DNA from: Bog-105 sp965277435
GTDB lineage: Bacteria > Acidobacteriota > Terriglobia > Bryobacterales > Bryobacteraceae
Direction: 5' to 3'
Assembly (NCBI GenBank): GCA_965277435.1
Contig: OZ255821.1
Span: 3,348,001-3,412,000 of the forward strand
Length of the DNA: 64,000 nt
The translations under genes and the position numbers were made by a program. Each line of letters starts with the position of its first letter. Position 1 is the first letter of the stretch. Below the pieces are notes generated by a model that searched no databases, was not told where the DNA came from, and saw only the letters and a program-made list of their open reading frames with translations. This document shows positions 27,477-34,233 of the stretch, piece after piece.

Positions 27477-28878
27477 GATAAAGCAACATCCTTTCTGTAA
27501 ATTCGGTTAATCTTGTTCGGACGGGTGCAAGTTATTCATTCCCAAATAAGTCTTCTCGGTCTCCCATTCCTCACTAATCTCCATGAGCACCGCGCTGACG
27601 AGACGAAGCAGGGAGGCTTCGTTCGGAAACAAGGTGGCCACGCGTGTGCGGCGCTTCAGTTCTTTGCTGACTCGCTCCATCAAGTTCGAAGTACGCAGGC
27701 GCCGACGGTGCGTCGGCGGAAAAGTAAACACAGTGAAGCTGTCGGCCACGTTAGCCTCCAACCAGGCACTCAGTTTCGGTGCGCGCTGCGCATACTTGTC
27801 CACGGTCTGGCGCAAACGGCGTTCCGCATCCAGCCGATCCGTCGATTCGAAGATGGCCCGCAGATCGGTGGCAACTTCACGGCGCATCTCGAGCCGAGGC
27901 ACATAGTGACCGGCATTCTGCTGGAGATGAAACTGGCAGCGTTGCCAAGGCAGGCCGGGAAAGCGGGCCTCCCGCGCCGCTTTCAGGCCGGCATGATCGT
28001 CGCTGATCAGCAAACGCACACCGGACAATCCGCGCGCCTGCAAGCTGGCGAAAAAGTCGCGCCAATGCACCTCCGCTTCGCTCAACGACACGCTCACGCC
28101 CAATACCGTGCGACGCCCGCTTTCATCGACCCCAAAGGCCATCAGCACAGCGCAAGAAACTACCGCACCGCCGTGCCGGACCTTTTCATAGCGCGCATCC
28201 AGGAACACATACGGCACCTCCCCGAGCGGCCGGTTGCGCCACTCGTTCAGCTCCTCATCGAGCAACCGGGTGGCCCGGCTCACCTGCGTGCTGGACACTT
28301 CCAACCCGCACAACTCGCTCATCACCGCCGTGACCTTCCGGGTCGATACGCCTTTAACGTACATCTCGGCAATGGCGCACTTCAGTGCCCGCTCGCTCCG
28401 CACGCCGCGCTCCAGAGCCGACGGATAGAACTCGATCTCGCCTCGTACCTGGGGCACTTGCAAAGCGAGTTCGCCTACCCGTGTGCTGAGAGTTTTCGGC
28501 TTGAAGCCGTTGGCATACCCGCGCCGCTTCTCGGTCCGTTGGTACGGGCCGGCATCGAGCGCCTGGGAACGCTCGATGCGCATCGCCTCATTCAGCATCA
28601 GCCGCATCGCATCCGCCATGTGGGAAAGCCCGCTTTCACAAAGCAGTTGAACCACATTCTCAATTACGTTATCGTCAGCCTGGTGGGCCATTGTTTGCTC
28701 CTTGTCATGAATTTGGTCGTTCATAAAAGGAAATCAAACTTGGCCCGCCAAAACAAGAGCCCCTTCGTTTTGTTCTAGCTATCCGCTTCAGCTCGCTTCG
28801 CTCGCCTTCGCTACGGCCCACAACAAAACATTCCCGAATTGCCTCGGAGTCAAATTACAGAAACGATGTTACACGAAC
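27477..28878 (-). mobile_element. Intact IS256-family insertion sequence inside the DUF262 gene (1402 bp)
   Basis: Eight-base direct repeats TCTCGTCC lie at 27469-27476 and 28879-28886. The terminal inverted repeats share AACATC then TTTCTGTAA, with about 20 of 27 positions matching. Removing the element and one repeat restores the DUF262 reading ELRGKDEKEIQALFRRLN, so boundaries and duplication are well supported. Confidence 0.92.
27507..28691 (-). CDS. IS256-family transposase, apparently intact
   Basis: The 394-residue protein has the DDE motifs of the family: VPYVFLDARYEKVRH (Asp), RLLISDDHAGLKAA (Asp), and TSNLMERVSKELKRRTRV (Glu). It also carries the W-x-RCQFH-type motif (LPWQRCQFHLQQNAG). 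ATG 28691 is chosen over 28724 because AAGGAG lies 6 bases before it. It ends 30 bases inside the left edge of the element. Nothing in the sequence suggests inactivation, so this copy could be mobile. Confidence 0.92.
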   Translation of the reverse strand: MAHQADDNVIENVVQLLCESGLSHMADAMRLMLNEAMRIERSQALDAGPYQRTEKRRGYANGFKPKTLSTRVGELALQVPQVRGEIEFYPSALERGVRSERALKCAIAEMYVKGVSTRKVTAVMSELCGLEVSSTQVSRATRLLDEELNEWRNRPLGEVPYVFLDARYEKVRHGGAVVSCAVLMAFGVDESGRRTVLGVSVSLSEAEVHWRDFFASLQARGLSGVRLLISDDHAGLKAAREARFPGLPWQRCQFHLQQNAGHYVPRLEMRREVATDLRAIFESTDRLDAERRLRQTVDKYAQRAPKLSAWLEANVADSFTVFTFPPTHRRRLRTSNLMERVSKELKRRTRVATLFPNEASLLRLVSAVLMEISEEWETEKTYLGMNNLHPSEQD

Positions 28879-29309
28879 TCTCGTCCTTGCCCCTCAGTTC
28901 TTGCGTAGCGATAGGATAATCCCAGATCACGTTCTGTAAGGAATCCGGCAATTCAGCGTATTTCTTTCCGACATGCTTCTTGTAAAGATCGGAGACTGGG
29001 TAGGATTTGGCTGTAGTCGCGATCAGGGACCAATCGTTGTTGAGGAATTCGAGAATTGCCCGCAACCGCTGTTGGCCATCGACTACCTCATAAATCGTTT
29101 TTTTTCTCTCCCAAACCCGCCGTCTTGATGTTGATGTATACCTGCGGGATCGGACACCCGACGAGGATGCTGTCGATCAGGAAGCACTTCTGGCCGATGG
29201 ACCAGATCGCATTTCTCTGATATTTCGGCGTCAATAGAAGGGTCTTCTTCTGGTCCTCTCCATAGAACCAGCTCACAGCGAGCGTATTCGGCTTTGGCGG
29301 ATCAGGCAT
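28879..29309 (-). pseudogene. DUF262 protein, N-terminal part with a homopolymer frameshift
   Basis: ATG 29309 starts PDPPKPNTLAVSWFYGEDQ, followed by LTPKYQRNAIWSIGQKCFLI and GCPIPQVYINIKT. At an A8 run (about 29097-29105) the frame is off by one; with A7 it would continue EKKTIYEVVDGQQRLRAILE, holding the DGQQR signature of the ParB/DUF262 fold. It then runs to ELRGKDE at the IS256-family target repeat. DUF262 proteins include the GmrS-like nucleotide-dependent half of defence nucleases. The A8 could be a sequencing error, but the partner's stops argue for real decay. Confidence 0.78.
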
Positions 29310-29667
29310 TATGTGGAATGTCGAGTTTAGCATCGCAGAGGCAGCCGAGGATCGATTGCCTAGCCAAGGTTTTGCAAGTGAAGGCGCGGAAGCGTGTTCG
29401 AATGTGCCTCTCCAGATTCGCCAGGAATCGCCGATTTATCGTTGTCGTTTAGGTCTCGAGCGTTCGTCCGCAACTTTCCATGTCAGCCTAGGCGACTTTA
29501 CGGCCAAGTGGGTGGAGCCAAGCGCGTTTGCGAGGATCTATTTTGCATTCTAGTGCAAAAGCGTTCTTAATCAGAGAATTAACCCATTACTGAATTGTGG
29601 ATAGAGGAAGCCACTCGCAGTTGTGTCGATTCCGTCTCTCTGCTAGTGTGGCGTGGATGCGTAGCGT
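29310..29667. other. Gap between the DUF262 gene and the sigma-factor gene
   Basis: No supported gene. TGTCGATT occurs at 29624-29631, 36 bases before the sigma GTG, and recurs upstream of the YCII gene. Divergent promoters for the DUF262 operon and the sigma gene are expected here. Confidence 0.4.
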
Positions 29668-30888
29668 GTGCCCGAACAGTTGAGCAAGACCATAGAGACT
29701 CTTTATCGATCCGAATCGGGCAGGATTCTGGCGACTCTGGTGCACCTGCTCGGCGATCTCGACGTTGCCGAAGAGGCCATGCATGAGGCTTTCGCTGCCG
29801 CCCTGGACATCTGGCCGCAGACTGGCATACCGGAAAACCCCCGCCCCTGGCTCATATCGACTGCGCGTTTCAAGGCCATTGACGCGATGCGCCAGCGGGC
29901 GCGATTCGACGCCGCGCAAACAGACCTGGCACTCCAACTCGAAGTGCGCGTCAATGAAGCGCCTCAGGAAGACGAGATGGAGGACGATCGTCTTCGTCTC
30001 ATCTTCACCTGCTGCCATCCTGCACTGCCATCGGAGGGGCAGGTTGCGCTCACACTGCGTGAAGTCTGCGGCCTGACAACAGAGGAGATTGCCCGGGCAT
30101 TTCTCGTTACGCCGGCGACGCTTGCTCAACGCATCGTTCGCGCGAAAGCCGTCATCCGCGATAAGGCGATTCCCTATCAAGTGCCCGTGTCGCAGGAATT
30201 ATCGGCGAGGTTGGGCGCCGCACTTCAGGTTGTGTACCTGGTCTTCAACGCGGGTTATTCAACGGAAGCAACAGGAGCTGGATTGAGCCGCGAGGCGATC
30301 CGTCTGGGTAGACTGCTCCTCGACCTTCTCCCAGAGCCCGAAGTGATGGGCCTGTTGGGGCTCATGCTGTTGCAGGAATCGCGCCGTGCCGCCCGAAGCT
30401 CTGCAGAAGCAGAGATGATCCTGTTGGACCGGCAGGACCGCTCCCTGTGGGATCGAGATCAGATCGCCGAAGGCATCGCGCTCACCGAGAGCGCTCTTCG
30501 ATCGCGCCGTTTCGGTGCTTACACCCTGCAGGCGGCCATCGCGGCAGTTCACGCCGAGACTTCCTCGGCGGCGTCCACCGACTGGCGCCAGATCACGCTA
30601 CTCTACGACCGGCTGATTCGGATTCAGCCATCTCCGGTCGTGCAACTCAACCGTGCAGTTGCCATCGCCATGTACCAAGGTCCGGAGCAGGGGCTTTCTC
30701 TCATCGATGACCTTCTGGCGCGCGAGGAACTCGCCAATTATTCCCTCGCGTACTCCGCCCGTGCCGATCTGTGTCGCAGGCTAGGGCGGCTTCCGGAGGC
30801 CCGTGCTTCGTACGAGAAGGCGCTTGCCCTGGCTCGGCGGGAGCCGGAGCGTCGTTTCCTTTCGGGGCGGCTCGAGGAATTGAAATAA
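29668..30888 (+). CDS. ECF-type RNA polymerase sigma factor, ECF42-like
   Basis: The 406-residue protein has sigma region 2 (VAEEAMHEAFAAALDIWP, PRPWLISTARFKAIDAMR), sigma region 4 (CGLTTEEIARAFLVTPATLA with helix-turn-helix) and a long C-terminal TPR-like extension of about 200 residues (VQLNRAVAIAMYQGPEQGL). This layout and a YCII/DGPF gene immediately downstream define the ECF42 group. Members are thought to need the C-terminal extension instead of an anti-sigma factor. GTG 29668 fits the family N-terminus. It likely drives the downstream YCII gene. Confidence 0.85.
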   Translation: MPEQLSKTIETLYRSESGRILATLVHLLGDLDVAEEAMHEAFAAALDIWPQTGIPENPRPWLISTARFKAIDAMRQRARFDAAQTDLALQLEVRVNEAPQEDEMEDDRLRLIFTCCHPALPSEGQVALTLREVCGLTTEEIARAFLVTPATLAQRIVRAKAVIRDKAIPYQVPVSQELSARLGAALQVVYLVFNAGYSTEATGAGLSREAIRLGRLLLDLLPEPEVMGLLGLMLLQESRRAARSSAEAEMILLDRQDRSLWDRDQIAEGIALTESALRSRRFGAYTLQAAIAAVHAETSSAASTDWRQITLLYDRLIRIQPSPVVQLNRAVAIAMYQGPEQGLSLIDDLLAREELANYSLAYSARADLCRRLGRLPEARASYEKALALARREPERRFLSGRLEELK

Positions 30889-30901
30889 AAACTGGCTCTG
30901 C

Positions 30902-30928
30902 TGTCGATTTCCCCTCCGCCCGACGACT
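30902..30928 (+). promoter_or_regulatory. Candidate ECF42 promoter upstream of the YCII gene
   Basis: TGTCGA at 30902-30907 is followed after 16 bases by CGAC. ECF42 promoters are reported to carry TGTCGA at -35 and a CGA-type -10. It lies about 60 bases before the YCII start. The same TGTCGATT occurs at 29624 before the sigma gene but without an evident CGA -10. Confidence 0.45.
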
Positions 30929-30989
30929 ATAGGGTGAACAATCCAGTGCGCGGGTTGCGCTGCTGGCAACCAACATAAGGAGAGGTGCA

Positions 30990-31388
30990 ATGAAATACAT
31001 CTGTCTGGGATACTACGAGCCTGCAAAACACGCAGCCATGACCGAGGAAGAGCGAAACGCAATGTTAGACGAATGCTTTGAGTACGACGACCATCTGCGC
31101 GCCAACGGGCACTTTGTTACTGGAGAAGCTCTTCAGCCTCCTGAAACCGCGTTAACCGTGTATTGGAAGAACGGCAAAGTCGCGACCACAGACGGTCCCT
31201 ATGCCGAGACCAAGGAAACGCTCGGTGGCATTCTCGTGCTTGAGGCGCGGGACATGAATCATGCCATTCAACTCATGTCGCAGCATCCTTCCATGAAGTA
31301 TGGGTCGTTCTTCGACATACGTCCAACTTTCGATATGAATGAAATGATTCAGGAAAGCGAGCGGCGACGGAAATATACCGCACGATGA
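30990..31388 (+). CDS. YCII-related (DGPF-domain) protein
   Basis: The 132-residue protein starts KYICLGYYEPAKHAAMTEEE and has the hallmark DGPYAETKETLGGILVLEA motif. YCII-domain proteins are small dimeric alpha/beta proteins of unclear activity and are the standard genomic partner of ECF42 sigma factors. A ribosome site AGGAGAGG precedes the ATG. It sits 101 bases after the sigma gene, with a candidate ECF42 promoter between. Confidence 0.9.
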   Translation: MKYICLGYYEPAKHAAMTEEERNAMLDECFEYDDHLRANGHFVTGEALQPPETALTVYWKNGKVATTDGPYAETKETLGGILVLEARDMNHAIQLMSQHPSMKYGSFFDIRPTFDMNEMIQESERRRKYTAR

Positions 31389-31446
31389 ACGCAGCTCCCG
31401 TTTGGAGCAAAATGTCAGCACAAGAATCGGGGAGGAACGAGCACAG

Positions 31447-32094
31447 ATGTCAAAAGTTCGTGTAGCGGGTTTTAGCGTTTCATCGGACGGTTTCAGCGCT
31501 GGGATCGAGCAGAGCCTGAGCGATCCGCTCGGCAAGCGTGGAACCGAGATCTTTCAGTGGTTTTTTCACACGCGGAGTTTCCACTCAATGCACGGGCAAG
31601 AGGGCGGATCGGTCGGCGACATCGACGATGAGTTTGCCCATCGCGCGATGGACGACTTTGGCGCCTTCATTCTCGGCCGCAACATGTTCGGTCCCGTGCG
31701 TGGCGCATGGCCGGACAAGTCATGGAAGGGCTGGTGGGGCGACAATCCGCCGTACCATGCTCCAACCTTTGTTCTGACCCACTACGAGCGTGAGCCCGTA
31801 GTCATGGAAGGAGGAACGACCTTCTTCTTTGTTACTGGCGGAATCGAAGAAGCGCTCGAACTCTCGAAGAAAGCCGCAGGCAGCAAAGATGTCAAGATCG
31901 GAGGCGGCGTGTCAACAGTGCGGCAGTATTTGAAGGCTGGACTGATCGACTCCCTGCACCTTGCATCGGTGCCTGTCCTGCTCGGGCAGGGTGAACCGCT
32001 GTTTCAGGGCCTGGACCTGCATGCGCTTGGATTCTCCGTAACCGATCGCAAGGACTCGAAATACGCGACTCATCTCACGTTAGAGAAGGTCTAG
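31447..32094 (+). CDS. Dihydrofolate-reductase-family (RibD C-terminal-like) protein
   Basis: The 215-residue protein has the fold markers of RibD_C/YwjB-type proteins: VAGFSVSSDGFSAGI, FILGRNMFGPVRGAW, FFFVTGGIEEALELSKKAAG, the nucleotide loop IGGGVSTVRQYLKAGLIDSL and PVLLGQGEPLF. These proteins are often encoded near YCII/ECF genes, and their true substrate is generally unknown. ATG 31447 fits the family start. It is 58 bases downstream of the YCII gene, probably in the same operon. Confidence 0.85.
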   Translation: MSKVRVAGFSVSSDGFSAGIEQSLSDPLGKRGTEIFQWFFHTRSFHSMHGQEGGSVGDIDDEFAHRAMDDFGAFILGRNMFGPVRGAWPDKSWKGWWGDNPPYHAPTFVLTHYEREPVVMEGGTTFFFVTGGIEEALELSKKAAGSKDVKIGGGVSTVRQYLKAGLIDSLHLASVPVLLGQGEPLFQGLDLHALGFSVTDRKDSKYATHLTLEKV

Positions 32095-32563
32095 GGCGGA
32101 GTTGTGAGCGAAACCTCATCACGCGAGAACAACGCGCGCGTTGAGGCTGTCACGAGGATGAGTACCGAAAAGTCGGGTCGCGACTGGAATGCCACTTGGC
32201 CGTGTAACGCGCTTCCGTTTGCTTGGCGGCTTGCGTTCTCAGTCGGCGCAACGCGCCGACTACCGTCAACTTGGAACGTGTCATTGTTCGCGACGGACTT
32301 CGAAGCGGAGGAGATAAAGCGGGCCGATTTGATTAGGGTGGAATCTGGGCACGAGCTCATGACTAGCCATTTCGTGTGCGAAGGTTCCAATTGTGTGGCA
32401 CATTCGCTGACCAGAACAGATTTCGCGGCTGATCACCATGACTGCCGGGTGTTGGGTGTGCTCTCGGAGCGATGACACTTTAGGGTTGTTTGAATAAGTC
32501 GGACACTTTCCCAGGTGCGCCAGACAACTGCCGCGCGGGTTTGCATACTCCGACCTATGGAGT
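32095..32563. other. Gap between the DHFR-like and SnoaL-like genes
   Basis: About 470 bases with no recognisable gene. A 123-codon plus-strand frame at 32104 has no family resemblance and no ribosome site, so I do not call it. Confidence 0.4.
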
Positions 32564-32998
32564 TCAGGCCAGCGCGCCAAGCTGGTGAAGTATGGTTGCG
32601 TTGTCAAAGTACACCTTCTCGCATACCAGATCGCTTCCTTCAAAGATAAAGAGAAGGACACAATCCACTTCCGCCTTTTTACCAGTGGGTGTGAGTCCCG
32701 CCCAAATGCCCCGCTGGGTTCCGCCAAATTTGGCCTCTACGATGACTGCATCGTCCGCATGGTGAAGCGATAGCTGCCGGACCCAAAGATCCGGGAACGC
32801 ACATAGCACTTGTTCCACAAATGCGTGTACGGCTTCAACACCATCCACTATCGCCCCTACGGCGGGAACTTCATAGCGGGGTTTATTGAATGTTGCTACG
32901 GTCGCGGCAATATTGTGGTCTACCGCTTCCGCTTGAAGATGTGCTTTAACCACGGCTTCCCGGCGCTGCCTAATGTCGTGAAGTGTTGCTGTCGCCAT
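32564..32998 (-). CDS. SnoaL-like/NTF2-family protein
   Basis: The 144-residue protein has the pattern of the cone-shaped SnoaL fold: an N-terminal helix pair, VDGVEAVHAFVEQVLCAFPD, SLHHADDAVIVEAKFGGTQR and KAEVDCVLLFIFEGSDLVCE. Family members are ester cyclases, isomerases or ligand-binding proteins. GGGAGGA lies directly against ATG 33001, so the second ATG (32998) has the better spacing. It stands alone on the minus strand. Confidence 0.75.
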   Translation of the reverse strand: MATATLHDIRQRREAVVKAHLQAEAVDHNIAATVATFNKPRYEVPAVGAIVDGVEAVHAFVEQVLCAFPDLWVRQLSLHHADDAVIVEAKFGGTQRGIWAGLTPTGKKAEVDCVLLFIFEGSDLVCEKVYFDNATILHQLGALA

Positions 32999-33001
32999 CA
33001 T

Positions 33002-33278
33002 TCCTCCCGAACAGTCAGCTTAGCTCAGTGTACATATGGTTACGAATTGGCAAGCTGCACAACTCACGGTCATTCTTATCATGCTGAAATCGCGATCCTC
33101 CGGCCAATCTTGGGAAAGTTCATTCGGAGTCGGTGGACAAAAAACGCGCTACACGTCAATGTAAGCAACGCCGACTCTCCGTCCCGATGACGCTCCTCGA
33201 TGCTCCAAGCCGGTACTGCACCGTTCGGTCGAAATCCTCGAAGCCGACTTCCTAAGTCGCAACAAGCGTACCGGAAGT
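33002..33278. other. Gap between the SnoaL-like gene and the PEP-CTERM remnant
   Basis: No gene, repeat or hairpin that I can support. Confidence 0.3.
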
Positions 33279-33563
33279 TTACTGTTCGACGGACCGGTTA
33301 AGGCAGCCCGCATGAACGACGTAAGCAGGCGAGACCCTTCGTCCGAAGATTCTTAAGAATGCAATGACAAACAACACACCCAGGCCCCCAAGCGCTGCTA
33401 AACCAAGCGCCCCCGGTTCCGGTACCGCGGGCGCATCGTAGTTGTAGTACATATCGCCCGTGAACCCAACGCCACCTTGATTGTTGTAATCCACGAATGA
33501 AGCTCCGAAATGCTCAACACCGCGGTTTGGGCTATATGCAAGCTGAAGGACCCTCTCAAACAC
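33279..33563 (-). pseudogene. PEP-CTERM protein C-terminal remnant
   Basis: The frame encodes YNYDAPAVPEPGALGLAALG followed by a hydrophobic segment (LGVLFVIAFLRIFG) and an Arg-rich end: the V-P-E-P, membrane span and basic tail of a PEP-CTERM sorting signal. About 45 residues before it (FGASFVDYNNQGGVGFTGDM) could be the end of a secreted domain. A stop codon directly precedes the GTG at 33563 and no signal peptide is found, so the front of the gene seems lost. The tail after the basic residues is about 20 residues longer than usual. Confidence 0.5.
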
Positions 33564-33843
33564 CTAAGTTACAGGTCTCGCCAATCATAGCTTCCCCGGA
33601 GCGCCTCCGCGACATCGCCCGCACGGATGTAGTAGTACCGCACATACCGGAAGCAGGTCAGTCATGGGGCACTACCCGCAGATAGGACACTCGTCCCGGC
33701 CGTCGTACCGGAGTTCGCAAATCCGATTGTTCTTTTGCCATCAAACATTTACGTCTTATTGCATTCCCGGTCCATTTCGCCCGGCTGCTAAATTCCGCGC
33801 AGGTGAACCATATGTCCGCCCCGCAAAATCGCAGCTACCCGTG
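33564..33843. other. Gap between the PEP-CTERM remnant and the tandem repeats
   Basis: No supported gene. A plus-strand frame from 33664 passes into the repeats without family resemblance. Confidence 0.3.
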
Positions 33844-34225
33844 GCTTCGTTCCTCCAAAAAACCGCAGCCGCCGCCCCTCCGGCCGATGCCCTCACCGGC
33901 GCAACAATCTGGCTTCGTTCCTCGAAAAACGCAACCCACCGCTCCTCCGGCCGATGCCTCACGAGAGCGACAATCTGGCTTCGTTCCTCGAAAAACGCCA
34001 TCCCGCCGGTCCTCCGGCCGATGCCTCACGAGAGCAACAATCTGGCTTCGTTCCTCGAAAACGCAACCCGCCGCCCCCTCCGGCCAATGCCTTCGCGAGA
34101 GCAAACAATCTGGCTTCGTTCCTCAAAAAATGCACCCGCCGCCCTCCGGCCGATGCCCTACGAGAGCAAACAATCTGGCTTCGTTTCTCAAAAAAGCAAC
34201 CCGCCGCTCATCCGGCCAGTGCCCA
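33844..34225. repeat. Tandem array of ~67-bp repeats (five full units plus a partial)
   Basis: Units start at 33844, 33912, 33978, 34045, 34113 and 34178 (partial), with lengths 68, 66, 67, 68 and 65. Each opens GCTTCGTTCCTC, has an A-run, a CCGCC-rich block, CTCCGGCCGATGCC, and closes CGAGAGCAACAATCTG. Lengths vary out of multiples of three, so coding is unlikely. There are no unique spacers, which rules out CRISPR. It starts only 8 bases beyond the TonB-receptor stop. Confidence 0.85.
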
Positions 34226-34233
34226 CTAGCTAA

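Noticed and set aside
27513..28778. 421-codon plus-strand open frame
   Set aside because: It is the exact antisense of the IS256-family transposase, has no family resemblance, and arises from high-GC codon use.
32104..32475. 123-codon plus-strand frame after the DHFR-like gene
   Set aside because: No ribosome site, no signal or domain, and amino-acid make-up typical of noncoding frames.
33844..34225. CRISPR array
   Set aside because: The ~67-bp units are contiguous and similar throughout; there are no unique spacers and no cas genes.
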